DNA of 64,000 bases from CAZXWN01 sp964644695 [NCBI: uncultured bacterium] (GTDB taxonomy: Bacteria > UBP4 > UBA4092): NCBI GenBank assembly GCA_964644695.1, contig CAZXWN010000009.1, forward strand, positions 35,412 through 99,411. The letters run 5' to 3'. Shown in pieces: positions 10,026 through 18,349 of this stretch. The position numbers and the translations under genes were made by a program. Numbering within the stretch: position 1 is the first letter of the stretch; each line of letters opens with the position of its first letter. The notes beneath the pieces were generated by a model, which worked only from the letters and a program-made list of their open reading frames with translations, ran no database searches and was not told the origin of the DNA.

Positions 10026-10061
10026 CTCAATTCTCATCATACATCAAAGTGAGAATATGAG
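10026..10061. promoter_or_regulatory. Inverted repeat upstream of the HD-GYP gene
   Basis: CTCAATTCTCA is followed after 13 nt by TGAGAATATGAG, complementary over 11 bp apart from one extra base. It lies about 31 bp before the HD-GYP start codon. It could be an operator or a leader hairpin; no T-run follows, so it is not a normal terminator. Confidence 0.4.
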
Positions 10062-10133
10062 TACGATATCTGCACGGTTAGGAGTTTTGGTGCAAACAGA
10101 GCGTCTGTCGAGTGAATGAAATATGGTGTAAAA

Positions 10134-10164
10134 AGAAAAAGCCTGTTTCCGAAGAAACAGGCTT
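10134..10164 (-). terminator. Intrinsic terminator with UUCG loop
   Basis: Read on the minus strand, AAGCCTGTTTC-TTCG-GAAACAGGCTT is followed by TTTCTTTT. It ends the LURP-one-like gene (10187-10768). The cUUCGg-type tetraloop makes it very stable. Confidence 0.88.
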
Positions 10165-10186
10165 TGGTAAGATTCAGGGAATAATA

Positions 10187-10768
10187 CTAGTCTTGACGGC
10201 CTTCAATAGCAGACAGGAGGATGGCGGCGGCAATTCCCATCCGACGGTCCAACATCTTCCCCATATCCATGGAGAAGTCCATGTTGATTTTCAGAACAAA
10301 GGGGTTAAAGTTTTGTTTGAATTTGAAAACGGTCATTCCGTTGATCGTCCCATCGAATTTCTGTGGAATCAGGTTGGTGAGGAACCGGCGTAACAGGGCC
10401 ATTGCCATACTGTCTTCTGCAATCAATCCTATCTCCCGGTCCTGAGAATCCATGATGATCCATTCATCTTTAATGATGGATTTGAGACCCTTCCGGCGGA
10501 GAGCACCAATTTTCTGTCCGTTGGTGGAATCGTAGATGTCATAGGTGGCGGCGATGTCGATGATTTGCCGGGCACTGATTCGGAGGACTTCGGTTTGTTT
10601 GTCCTCACCGGTATAGAGCCGGATATCTTCCTTGAGTTTGAAGGCTTTCATCTCACAGAAAAATGCCAGTTCGTTGGCGGGATTGTAGATGTGGAATGCA
10701 CCACCGAAAAATTTCAACACCTTCCGCCGGATCATGTAATTAGAATAAGAAAAACGAGTATCAACCAT
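10187..10768 (-). CDS. LURP-one-related / Tubby C-terminal-like protein
   Basis: This 193-residue soluble protein consists of repeated beta-strand pairs with a C-terminal hydrophobic helix (MGIAAAILLSAIEG). That layout is typical of the Tubby-like / phospholipid-scramblase superfamily (LURP-one-related, YxjI-like). Segments such as FKLKEDIRLYTGED, AATYDIYDSTNGQKIG and WIIMDSQDREIG show the characteristic strand-turn-strand spacing. Function in bacteria is unknown; membrane association through the last helix is an inference. GGAGG lies 13 nt before the ATG, slightly far. It is a single-gene unit ended by the terminator at 10134-10164. Confidence 0.7.
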   Translation of the reverse strand: MVDTRFSYSNYMIRRKVLKFFGGAFHIYNPANELAFFCEMKAFKLKEDIRLYTGEDKQTEVLRISARQIIDIAATYDIYDSTNGQKIGALRRKGLKSIIKDEWIIMDSQDREIGLIAEDSMAMALLRRFLTNLIPQKFDGTINGMTVFKFKQNFNPFVLKINMDFSMDMGKMLDRRMGIAAAILLSAIEGRQD

Positions 10769-10862
10769 AGTTCACAAATGCCCTCCCAATAGTTTATGGT
10801 TACCAATCTATCACATCGAACTGGAAGTCAACAACAGTCAGTCGCTTTTCGGTGAAAAATAT

Positions 10863-10891
10863 TTGTAAAGATAACCTGATATAAGTATAAT
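10863..10891 (+). promoter_or_regulatory. Sigma70-type promoter for the STN-like secreted protein gene
   Basis: TTGTAA (10863-10868), a 17-bp spacer and a consensus TATAAT (10886-10891), giving a leader of about 70 nt before the ATG at 10969. Confidence 0.75.
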
Positions 10892-10968
10892 CTCCGTTAA
10901 GATGGACCGTTTGGGGGACTCGAATTTCTACCCAGTCAATCACGTTTTATTTAAGGAGAGTTGTGTTT

Positions 10969-11829
10969 ATGAATAAGAAACAATATCTGGGATGGATCGT
11001 TGTGGTGATGGTCATGGTTCTGGGGAGTGTGAGTTTATCGGTGGGTGTGGAGAAAACCAGGAAGGCATCCAAACCAAAGAAGGTCCTGTTATCTGAAGTA
11101 AACTGGGTGGACCATATTTCGATTCAAAGCCAGGCGGCGACACAGGATAATCGAACCACAAAAACGATTGTCAGTAAAAACAACAAATCGCTCCGAGGTG
11201 TGGATACGACATGGTTTGAACCGGATAAGGTTTGGGCTGTGGAAAAAGAGGCTTATATTGATGCGCTGGTAGAGGTCATTCTTCAGTCAACATATATCCA
11301 GGAACCTCCGTTACTGTTGAATCCCACGCCTGCAATGCTTCAGGATAAAGCAAATCAGTTAACACCGCAGGTGATTTATTCCAGTCCTGATAAACAGCGG
11401 TATCAAATCAGTATCAAAGCGCCGGTACAGGTTCCGCGGCGGGTGATGCTGGATGTGTTTTTGAAGGAAATGGGTCAGACCTATTCCGTTACAACCGAAT
11501 ATCGGACTCTGTATTTTGTTAATCCCGGAAAGACAAAGTCGGCGTTTGCCATACCCAAAGAACAGGCAATCAAATCGACCTTATCTATCAGAGAACATGT
11601 CAGTGTTGATTTCGTGAATTGCAGTGTAGAGAAAATATTGGAGTTAGTGAATAAAGAGTTTCCAAAAATGGAATTCATCAATAATACGGAAGGTAAAGAA
11701 CTTTATTCCGGCAGTGTGAAATTCAATGCCAATACAAAAGTCCAGATGGCTGATTTGGAAAAGAGTTTAGGCGTCAGTATTCAAGAAGTCCTGGTACCGA
11801 AATATATCTATAAGGTTGAAGCAAAATAG
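10969..11829 (+). CDS. Exported protein with STN/secretin-N-like domains, function unknown
   Basis: The ATG at 10969 is preferred over an in-frame GTG at 10963 because AAGGAG lies 10 nt upstream of the ATG and only 4 nt from the GTG. The 286-residue product starts with a signal peptide or anchor (MNKKQYLGWIVVVMVMVLG). The middle and C-terminal parts hold two similar alpha/beta units. One lies around QISIKAPVQVPRRVMLDVFL; the other is VSVDFVNCSVEKILELVNKE. Each has the strand-helix pattern of STN / secretin N0 domains, but there is no beta-barrel secretin or TonB plug. A periplasmic adaptor role is possible. It is a monocistronic unit with its own promoter and terminator. Confidence 0.6.
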   Translation: MNKKQYLGWIVVVMVMVLGSVSLSVGVEKTRKASKPKKVLLSEVNWVDHISIQSQAATQDNRTTKTIVSKNNKSLRGVDTTWFEPDKVWAVEKEAYIDALVEVILQSTYIQEPPLLLNPTPAMLQDKANQLTPQVIYSSPDKQRYQISIKAPVQVPRRVMLDVFLKEMGQTYSVTTEYRTLYFVNPGKTKSAFAIPKEQAIKSTLSIREHVSVDFVNCSVEKILELVNKEFPKMEFINNTEGKELYSGSVKFNANTKVQMADLEKSLGVSIQEVLVPKYIYKVEAK

Positions 11830-11844
11830 AGGAAGTCATTTATT

Positions 11845-11883
11845 GCAGGGGCGTCTGTTACTGATGCCCCTGCTTTTTATTTT
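11845..11883 (+). terminator. Intrinsic terminator
   Basis: GCAGGGGC (11845-11852) pairs with GCCCCTGC (11866-11873), followed by TTTTTATTTTTT. Confidence 0.88.
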
Positions 11884-12092
11884 TTACATGATTGGTTTGT
11901 GGGTGAGTTGAATAAGTTATAAACCCTTAAAGTGTGGATATTTCAGTAAAAACAACAGGGGATGATAATTATTTTTATGATTGAATTTGTTCATGTAGAT
12001 GGAACTTGTAAGTCACCTGAAGTCAACTTTAGAGCTGAAAAACGGGTATAAAATAGAGGGGAGAAGTTGAAGGTTTTCAGAGATAAATCGGG

Positions 12093-12121
12093 TTGACCGG
12101 AGGGGGCTGACTTGATAAGAT
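12093..12121 (+). promoter_or_regulatory. Probable promoter of the agmatinase-family gene
   Basis: TTGACC (12093-12098), 17-bp spacer, TAAGAT (12116-12121). The predicted transcript has a leader of about 145 nt. The segment from the previous terminator (11884) to this promoter shows no gene. Confidence 0.5.
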
Positions 12122-12125
12122 AATA

Positions 12126-12235
12126 CACTTCACAGCGAGTTGGCCCAAATAAGTTGGGATTTGTTTGGGAACGGGATATGATTAAGACAGACGAAGTGCC
12201 TGACGGATGAGTAATAATTCCGGACGGCTTTTTTA
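12126..12235 (+). promoter_or_regulatory. Possible structured leader of the agmatinase-family gene
   Basis: CACTTC (12126-12131) is complementary to GAAGTG (12193-12198). The enclosed region holds a CCCAA/TTGGG hairpin (12144-12158). It is followed by an imperfect GCC..ACGGA / TCCG...GGC hairpin (12198-12228) that ends in six T residues. This is the layout of a riboswitch or attenuator, but I recognise no known class; guanidine-I and guanidine-II motifs were looked for and not found. Confidence 0.35.
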
Positions 12236-12271
12236 TTAAAGCTCTATAACGCCTGAAAAGGAGGAACGCCT

Positions 12272-13216
12272 ATGAGTCAAAAGAAAAAAATAACCGGAGC
12301 CAGACAAACACTGGACCTGACCCGGGGATTCCGTCCTCCTTATCATGGGATATACGGACTCGACCCGGTAGAATATCCCTATGCTGATGCGGAAGTCGTG
12401 GTACTGCCGGTTCCTTACGAACAGACGACCTCCTATAAAGCGAACACCCGGGAAGGGCCGCGTGCCATTATTGATGCCAGCCGATATGTGGAAAGCTACG
12501 ATGAAGAACTGGATTATGAGGTTTATCAGGTAGGAATCCATACCTTACCGGAACTGGATTTGGATTTTACGGGTCCGGAAAAGGCTCTGAAACAGATGGC
12601 TGTTGCTGCAGAGAACATCCTGGGTGACGGTAAATTCCTGGCCAGTCTGGGTGGAGAACACAGCGTGACTCCTGGGTTGGTGGCTGGTGTCCTGAAACAC
12701 TATCCGAAATTGACCGTGTTACAACTGGACGCTCATGCCGACTTACGGAAGGAATATGAAGGTACACCCAATAGTCATGCCTGCGCCATGCGGCGGTGTC
12801 GTGATCTGGGCGCCCAAACCTTTGGTTTCGGAATCCGAAGTTATTCGGCCGAAGAAGCTGCCTATGTGAAAAAAACAGGCCGTGCGTTCTATACGGCCCG
12901 AGAGTTAAAAGAAAACCTGTCTGTTGTAGAACAAGTGATAGACTCTATTAATGGACCTGTGTACATCAGTATTGATGTGGATGCCTTTGATCCGGCCTAT
13001 GTGCCCGCCACAGGCACCCCAGAACCGGGAGGATTAGACTGGTATGAAGTCCGGTACATCCTCCAGACCATTTGCCGTCGAACACATGTGGTAGCCTGCG
13101 ACATCGTCGAGTTGGCTCCCATCGGCGGGCTGGTGGCTTCGGATTTTCTCTGTGCCAAGCTGTTATACAAACTGCTGGGCTTTGTATTTTATGAGGGTCC
13201 GAACCAAAAAAAATAA
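12272..13216 (+). CDS. speB: Agmatinase / arginase-family ureohydrolase
   Basis: This 314-residue protein has all binuclear Mn (or Ni) ligands of the ureohydrolase fold: GGEHSVTPG, LDAHADLR and SIDVDAFDPAYVPATGTPEPGG. Family members cleave guanidino compounds to urea: agmatine, arginine, guanidinobutyrate or, in some cases, guanidine. The closest textbook fit is agmatinase of polyamine synthesis, but the motifs alone do not fix the substrate. AAGGAGG is well placed before the ATG. No spermidine synthase or arginine decarboxylase gene is adjacent. The long leader suggests post-transcriptional control. Confidence 0.85.
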   Translation: MSQKKKITGARQTLDLTRGFRPPYHGIYGLDPVEYPYADAEVVVLPVPYEQTTSYKANTREGPRAIIDASRYVESYDEELDYEVYQVGIHTLPELDLDFTGPEKALKQMAVAAENILGDGKFLASLGGEHSVTPGLVAGVLKHYPKLTVLQLDAHADLRKEYEGTPNSHACAMRRCRDLGAQTFGFGIRSYSAEEAAYVKKTGRAFYTARELKENLSVVEQVIDSINGPVYISIDVDAFDPAYVPATGTPEPGGLDWYEVRYILQTICRRTHVVACDIVELAPIGGLVASDFLCAKLLYKLLGFVFYEGPNQKK

Positions 13217-13220
13217 TCAG

Positions 13221-13249
13221 TTGACAATCAACCGGGGATTTATTAAAGT
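13221..13249 (+). promoter_or_regulatory. Promoter of the DksA-type gene
   Basis: Consensus TTGACA (13221-13226), 17-bp spacer and TAAAGT (13244-13249), just after the ureohydrolase stop codon, so the downstream gene can be expressed on its own. Confidence 0.6.
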
Positions 13250-13311
13250 TTGTTGGTTATAAATTCGTTGCGACACCCCGGCGGATTGAAGAAACGAGAA
13301 AAGGAGTTACC

Positions 13312-13728
13312 ATGCCGACCAAGAAAAAAACGACCACAGCGGCCGCAGACAAGCTCACCAATGACAGCGGTGAGAAACTGACGATCCGCAAAGAACTAGT
13401 TCCGCTGTATGAGGAATTACTGCGTCAGCGTGAGCGTGTGGCCAAAGACATGCATACGGAATACGAGGAAATTGAAGCCTCTGAATTATCCGATTGGGTC
13501 GACCTGGCCTCGGCCAGCCACGAGCGCGAACTGAGCATTATCCTCAACGGCAATAAAGATGAGGTTCTGTTAAAGATAGATCAGGCCCTCGAAATGATAA
13601 AGAACGGGACCTATGGCGTTTGTTTGAACTGTAAACAGCCGATAGCCAAGGAACGCCTGAAGGCTATCCCGTTTGCCCGGTTGTGTATCCATTGCCAGGA
13701 AAAGCTGGAACGGTACGCTCGCGGATAA
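13312..13728 (+). CDS. dksA: DksA/TraR-type RNA polymerase-binding zinc-finger regulator
   Basis: The 138-residue protein has a Lys/Thr/Ala-rich N terminus, a coiled-coil hairpin and a C4 zinc finger (CLNC...LCIHC). The coiled-coil tip carries DWVDLA, matching the DxxDxA motif by which DksA reaches the polymerase active site through the secondary channel. It probably works with (p)ppGpp in stringent control; that is family knowledge, not shown here. An AAAAGGAG ribosome-binding site precedes the ATG. Flanked by its own promoter and a strong terminator. Confidence 0.85.
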   Translation: MPTKKKTTTAAADKLTNDSGEKLTIRKELVPLYEELLRQRERVAKDMHTEYEEIEASELSDWVDLASASHERELSIILNGNKDEVLLKIDQALEMIKNGTYGVCLNCKQPIAKERLKAIPFARLCIHCQEKLERYARG

Positions 13729-13752
13729 TCCCAGTCAGAAAACGAAATAATA

Positions 13753-13793
13753 AACCGCCGTTTTCCTGACAGGAGAACGGCGGTTCTTATTTT
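13753..13793 (+). terminator. Intrinsic terminator after dksA
   Basis: A 15-bp stem (AACCGCCGTTTTCCT with AGGAGAACGGCGGTT, one wobble pair) and a GAC loop, followed by CTTATTTTAT. The next gene converges on it. Confidence 0.88.
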
Positions 13794-13824
13794 ATCCGGA
13801 GTTGGAGTAAAGACGTCTCTGGGT

Positions 13825-15360
13825 TTACTGATAGAGCGGCCAGTTAGAGTTGATAGAAGATACTGTTTCGGCTCGGAACTGGTCAGCCCTTGTTCCCAAC
13901 ATATTAGAGTTGGTGGTAAACAATTCATGGAATCCGATCCCGAATTGTCCGGAACTGATAGAAGAATCGGTGGCGGTATGGATGACCTGTCCATCAAGTT
14001 TATAGGTGATTTGGGACCCCAGACATTCAATCCTGAATTTCCGCCAGCCCGATGACGGGTAATAGACGGGAGAGGGATTAAAGTCGGTCAGAGTCCCTGT
14101 ATTGGCTTTTCCGCACCAGAGGCGGCCATTACCAGAATCCCAGGCCATGAAATAACAGGACCCTGCGGTTCCGGGTGAATCCTTGAATCCTCCATAACCG
14201 GTATCGCGGGCGAAAATCCCCACGCGTTCATAGCCGTTGGATACCAGTTCCGGCCGATATTCGCAGTAGAGGTAACATTCGACGGCATAATCGGAGTCGG
14301 TGGAATAACCGGCCCGAATGGAATCATATCCACCACTGGGGTCTTTGACAGTGATGACATATCCGTCTCCTCCGGGTGATGCCGTCGAAAAGTAACCAAC
14401 GGTAGGTTGAACGAATTTAGCCGTCCATGTCATTTCCGGACCCCCCACCGGGAAGTTATCCGTGTATGGGAAACCGGGTTGCGAGGAAGTCTGTCCGGTA
14501 TAGGCGGGGAAGGTGATTTTATTCCACCAGATATAACTGGAGCGGAGATGGTTACTATGGTCATTAGCCTGATTTCCCTCAAACCCGTTTACCTGGAACT
14601 GTCCAGAGATGGTCTTATCCCGATAAATCAATTCTGCTGAGGTTCCCGAGTAAGTAAAGGGAACGGTGCCACTGAAGGGCGTCCGAGTCAGACCTAGATT
14701 GTTTATCAGGTACTGGGCGGTTTCGGAAGTAGAGGCATAAGTCCCCGGCATGATTTGGGTATGAGTCATTACCCACCACCTCTGATTTACAACGGCTTCC
14801 CGACAGTATCGGAGGAACGGTGCCATGTTGGTGGAACTGACACTGGGCTTGGCTGGGGCGTAACTGGCATAAGGGGTATCCAGCATACAAAGGGCATCAA
14901 TTTGCTGGTAATCCGATTCTCTTAGAAGGATTTGTTTGATGCCGCCAAAAGCCGCAGACCAACCTGAAAGACAGATAAAACGATATTGGGGATTGGTCGT
15001 ATAACCTATGGCTCGTAAGCGGTCTTTACCCAGGTCGAGAATTTGCTGGAAGCTGGTCGAAGGTGAGAAGTAGGTGTCATAAGCCCCCGAAAGACTTCCG
15101 GTCGTCAGGCTGAAGAGGATGGCCTGTTTCCCCGTTTTCATGAACTGGGTCGTCATCAGAGACAAGTCCCCGTGAAGATGAATGAGGGTATCTACATTGT
15201 CCCCATCGGGTGTCCAGTTTGCCGGAATATAGAGATACAGGGGAGTATTCGTCAGTTTATAGAGTTGAGAGGTGGATACACTGTAACTCCATGATGCTGA
15301 AGATAGAAATAGACTACACAAGATAACCAGTATTCCAATTATTCGAAAATGTTTAGGCAT
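13825..15360 (-). CDS. Exported alpha/beta-hydrolase-like protein with lectin-like C-terminal domain
   Basis: The start at 15360 is chosen because AGGAAGG lies just upstream and a signal peptide follows at once (MPKHFRIIGILVILCSLF). Residues ~40-320 resemble a large alpha/beta hydrolase: a TLIHLHGD strand-turn, then CLSGWSAAFGG as a nucleophile-elbow candidate (GWSAA), and DHSNH as a possible catalytic His. Residues ~350-500 look like a concanavalin-A/LamG or DUF1080-type jelly roll (YECYLYCEYRP-like strands, GWRKFRIECLG, ITYKLDGQVIH). It could be a secreted esterase or peptidase tethered to polysaccharide. No terminal VPVE..F motif is present. It converges with dksA. Confidence 0.6.
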   Translation of the reverse strand: MPKHFRIIGILVILCSLFLSSASWSYSVSTSQLYKLTNTPLYLYIPANWTPDGDNVDTLIHLHGDLSLMTTQFMKTGKQAILFSLTTGSLSGAYDTYFSPSTSFQQILDLGKDRLRAIGYTTNPQYRFICLSGWSAAFGGIKQILLRESDYQQIDALCMLDTPYASYAPAKPSVSSTNMAPFLRYCREAVVNQRWWVMTHTQIMPGTYASTSETAQYLINNLGLTRTPFSGTVPFTYSGTSAELIYRDKTISGQFQVNGFEGNQANDHSNHLRSSYIWWNKITFPAYTGQTSSQPGFPYTDNFPVGGPEMTWTAKFVQPTVGYFSTASPGGDGYVITVKDPSGGYDSIRAGYSTDSDYAVECYLYCEYRPELVSNGYERVGIFARDTGYGGFKDSPGTAGSCYFMAWDSGNGRLWCGKANTGTLTDFNPSPVYYPSSGWRKFRIECLGSQITYKLDGQVIHTATDSSISSGQFGIGFHELFTTNSNMLGTRADQFRAETVSSINSNWPLYQ

Positions 15361-15558
15361 ATCCCAGAACCTTCCTAAAATAATGTAGATATTTGCGTCG
15401 CTTGTAAAACAGTACCCTCTTTGAGTCTGGATGAGATTATAACCATGATTTATCGGATTTGGCAAGAAATAGGAGCCTTTCGGAACTAATTGGTGTGGAG
15501 AGAGGGTTTATATGTTAATAGATTGGACACTGTTTGTGGTTTTTGGGAGGAATAGAAT

Positions 15559-16194
15559 ATGGACAGTAAATGGATTCTCCTGAGTTTGATTGTATTAGCA
15601 GGTCTGAGTGTCATGGCTTGGGCGGTGACGGAAGGTAAGTCGGTGGCAATCAAAAAATCCGTTAAATCCGAGTCATCGGTCAGTAAGGATACGACCCTAT
15701 ATACTTTTGTGATGAAAGATATCGACGGTAAAGATGTGAGGTTATCGGATTATAAGGGCAAGGTAGTCCTGATTGTGAATGTGGCATCCAAATGTGGTTT
15801 TACTTCACAGTACAAAGGATTGGAAGCCCTTTATCGAGAATACAAAAACAAGGGGTTTGTCGTACTGGGGTTCCCCAGCAATAACTTCATGGGCCAGGAA
15901 CCAGGCAGTAATAAAGAAATCAAAGAGTTTTGTACTTTGAAATATGATGTTACTTTTCCCATGTTCGAGAAGATTGAAGTAAAAGGGAAGGACCAACACG
16001 CCTTGTATCAATGGCTGACTTCCGGCGGCGGTGATGCGAAACTGGCAGGCCCCATCAGCTGGAATTTTAACAAGTTCCTCATCGGTAAAGACGGAAAGAT
16101 TATTACCCGGTGGGGTTCCCGAACCACTCCGGAAGATTCCGAAATCGTTAAAGAAGTGGTGGCGGCACTGAATCGAAAACCTTCTGCAAAGTAG
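15559..16194 (+). CDS. Exported glutathione-peroxidase-family thiol peroxidase
   Basis: The 211-residue product starts with a signal peptide (MDSKWILLSLIVLAGLSVMAWA), so it acts outside the cytoplasm or on the periplasmic membrane face. The GPx core is clear: NVASKCGFT holds the peroxidatic Cys (not Sec), FPSNNFMGQEPGSN the second motif, and WNFNKFLIGKDG the Trp-Asn tetrad residues. The usual Cys of FPCNQF is Ser here, but the Cys in EFCTLKYDVTFP, the resolving position in thioredoxin-dependent GPx, is kept. A thioredoxin-type reductant is therefore more likely than glutathione. GGAGG precedes the ATG. Confidence 0.88.
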   Translation: MDSKWILLSLIVLAGLSVMAWAVTEGKSVAIKKSVKSESSVSKDTTLYTFVMKDIDGKDVRLSDYKGKVVLIVNVASKCGFTSQYKGLEALYREYKNKGFVVLGFPSNNFMGQEPGSNKEIKEFCTLKYDVTFPMFEKIEVKGKDQHALYQWLTSGGGDAKLAGPISWNFNKFLIGKDGKIITRWGSRTTPEDSEIVKEVVAALNRKPSAK

Positions 16195-16206
16195 AGAGAA
16201 AAAAAC

Positions 16207-16244
16207 AAAACCGGTCCATTCAAGGGAATGGGCCGGTTTTTATT
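16207..16244 (+). terminator. Bidirectional intrinsic terminator
   Basis: AAAACCGGTCCATTC (16207-16221) pairs with GAATGGGCCGGTTTT (16226-16240) and is followed by TATT. It lies between two convergent genes. Confidence 0.85.
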
Positions 16245-16255
16245 ATGCGGAGGGT

Positions 16256-16759
16256 TTAACGATATTCGGTTCTCCAAATATCGCCTTTACTGTTTAGACC
16301 ATTGGTGGGGTCATAGGTCACCGGAAGTGATTTGAGAATATTCCGGTCCATGGTCAAGGCTGAATAGATGGAGAGTTTGGCCTTTTTCGCAGGATACCCA
16401 ATGTCCATGATTTTATCCGGACCGACGGAAACGACGATCCACTGGCTGCTGTTTGAACAATATAATAATGGGTTATTAGGTTCTTTCTTATATGAGTCAG
16501 GGAGCGTTGATTTGTAGTAGGCAACCGGTGTTGTTAATGATTTAGGAGGGATCGGCTGTCCGAGATTATTGGTATCTGGTTGGGGATACGCATTGTTATC
16601 CACACAATAAGATTCCAAGGCGGTTGCGGTACTCCGAAGGGTATTTTTCATTTGTACATAAGCGGATTCTTCCCAATTACCAACCCCCATAAAAAGAAGA
16701 CCCGCCAGAAGAATGAAAGTTATCAATAAGAATTTCCCCAGTTTTGATTTAAGTGACAT
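16256..16759 (-). CDS. Membrane-anchored GspG-like pseudopilin-domain protein
   Basis: The ATG at 16759 has GGAGG 8 nt upstream and is preferred over a TTG at 16774. The 167-residue product has one N-terminal membrane helix (FLLITFILLAGLLFMGVG). Next come a helix and loop typical of the GspG/type II major pseudopilin globular domain (LRSTATALESYCVDNNAYP, then LTTPVAYYKSTLPD and WIVVSVGPD). The prepilin peptidase site (G-F-T-L-x-E) is absent, so it is probably not assembled as a pilin. Many planctomycete-, lentisphaera- and candidate-phylum genomes carry such proteins; their role is unknown. Confidence 0.6.
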   Translation of the reverse strand: MSLKSKLGKFLLITFILLAGLLFMGVGNWEESAYVQMKNTLRSTATALESYCVDNNAYPQPDTNNLGQPIPPKSLTTPVAYYKSTLPDSYKKEPNNPLLYCSNSSQWIVVSVGPDKIMDIGYPAKKAKLSIYSALTMDRNILKSLPVTYDPTNGLNSKGDIWRTEYR

Positions 16760-16876
16760 AACATACGCCTCCAAGTTTTTTATCTTGCAAAGTCTTAATG
16801 GGATTCATCATACTTTATAATGACAATTTATACCAACTAATTATTGACCGATTCATGAATAGAAGAACTATAAACA

Positions 16877-18292
16877 ATGTGTGATTTTTGTCAGATGGGT
16901 GCAGTGACAGGGTTTGTTCGGTGTTGGGAGACGAGAGACCCCCTGGCGGGGATACGCGTATCCAATGGACGGAACATCGTCTATACCGATGAGAATGGAA
17001 AATTTACTTTACCCGTAAAACATGGAGAGACGGTGTTTGTCATCAAGCCTCGGGACTGGTCGGTGGTTCAGAATGAAAATGGAGTCCCGGAATTTTTCCA
17101 TCGAGTCAGTGATGATTATGCAGAGATGGAGTTTCTTTTGGAACCCACTCCGGAACCGGATGATTTTCGGATGGTGATTTTAACCGATCCCCATCTCACA
17201 GGTAGAGACGAGGATTTAAGTAATCTGGACCGAAGTTTATTGTCAGAATTACGATTGTTGGATTTCCAGTGGGCGTCAGTTCTGGGTGATATTGCGACGA
17301 ATCGTCCCGACTTACTGAAAGAATTTAAGGCCGTAATGGGAAGTTTGCGGCGGCCCTGGTATCCAGTGGTTGGAAACCATGACCGGAATTATGAGGGTGT
17401 TCACGATGACACCTGGACCCAAATCATGTCACCGGAGTATTACAGTTTTGATTATGGCCCGGTCCATGTGCTGGTATTGGATGACTATCCCAATTATGAC
17501 CCGGACCCGTTACGAATCGATTATGCTTTTGGACCGGATCAGATGCGATATATTGAACAAGACTTGAAGTTGATACCCCCTTCAAAACCGGTCTTATTAC
17601 TGATGCACATTTCATTGAATCAAGTGAAGGAGTGCAGGGAAGTCTGTCAGTTATTGGAAGGCCGTCCGGTGGTTTTTTCGGTATCTGGGCATGCGCACAA
17701 CCAAAGTTGTTTTCGACTTACGCCTGAGCAGGGATGGAATTCGGAGTTTCCTCACTGGCATATCATTCTCTCTGCTGCCTGTGGGGCGTGGTGGATGGGA
17801 GCCCGAGACGAGTTTGGCATCCCTCATGCACTTCAGGGGGATGGGACACCCACGGGATATTTGGTCATCGAGTTTAATAAGGGTCAATTTCATCCCCGGT
17901 TCAAGGTGTCTGGTAGACAAGGCGATTTCCAGATGTCTTTATATGCGCCCTCCTTCGTTTCTGCTTCGTTCCCGGAACCGGTATCCTTTATAGTTAACGC
18001 CTATTTAGCATCAAGGGAAGACACTATGGAAGGTCGTCTGGATGACGGGACATGGTTTCCTCTGGTGTGGGAGAAAGGACCTGATGGATTTCAGGTGGAG
18101 ACACTGGCCCGGGAACAAGCGATTAACAGCCTACTCGTCCAGCCAATTTCTGCGACTCAGGACTGTGACCACCGATGGGTTGGAACTCTTCCCCGGGATT
18201 TAAGCCCCGGTTTTCATCTGCTGGAAATCCGGCATCGAAACCCCTGGGGTGATGAACATCAAGCCAGTCAAATCATTAAAGTAACGGAATAA
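16877..18292 (+). CDS. Calcineurin-like metallophosphoesterase with MetallophosN/C domains
   Basis: This 471-residue protein begins with a carboxypeptidase-regulatory-like beta domain (TGFVRCWETRDPLAGIRVSNG, residues 1-95). The catalytic core is about residues 96-340, with the canonical metal motifs LTDPHLTG, LGDIATN, VGNHDRN, LLMHISL and VSGHAHN, followed by a C-terminal beta domain. It has no signal peptide. Substrates of this subfamily are mostly unknown. No ribosome-binding site precedes the ATG at 16877. TTGACC and TATAAA sit so close upstream that the mRNA may be leaderless; an ATG six codons on is an alternative start. Confidence 0.82.
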   Translation: MCDFCQMGAVTGFVRCWETRDPLAGIRVSNGRNIVYTDENGKFTLPVKHGETVFVIKPRDWSVVQNENGVPEFFHRVSDDYAEMEFLLEPTPEPDDFRMVILTDPHLTGRDEDLSNLDRSLLSELRLLDFQWASVLGDIATNRPDLLKEFKAVMGSLRRPWYPVVGNHDRNYEGVHDDTWTQIMSPEYYSFDYGPVHVLVLDDYPNYDPDPLRIDYAFGPDQMRYIEQDLKLIPPSKPVLLLMHISLNQVKECREVCQLLEGRPVVFSVSGHAHNQSCFRLTPEQGWNSEFPHWHIILSAACGAWWMGARDEFGIPHALQGDGTPTGYLVIEFNKGQFHPRFKVSGRQGDFQMSLYAPSFVSASFPEPVSFIVNAYLASREDTMEGRLDDGTWFPLVWEKGPDGFQVETLAREQAINSLLVQPISATQDCDHRWVGTLPRDLSPGFHLLEIRHRNPWGDEHQASQIIKVTE

Positions 18293-18304
18293 AGAAAAAT
18301 AAGA

Positions 18305-18341
18305 AACCCGGTCCTCAGAAATGAGGACCGGGTTATTTTTA
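18305..18341 (+). terminator. Bidirectional intrinsic terminator
   Basis: AACCCGGTCCTCA and TGAGGACCGGGTT form a 13-bp perfect stem with a GAAA loop, followed by ATTTTTAT. Shared by convergent genes. Confidence 0.88.
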
Positions 18342-18349
18342 TATTCAAA

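Noticed and set aside
12126-12271. Guanidine-I or guanidine-II (mini-ykkC) riboswitch before the agmatinase-family gene
   Set aside because: Three ACGG strings caught the eye, but none is a hairpin loop with paired flanks, and the guanidine-I conserved AAAAGCCCGGG-type core is absent.
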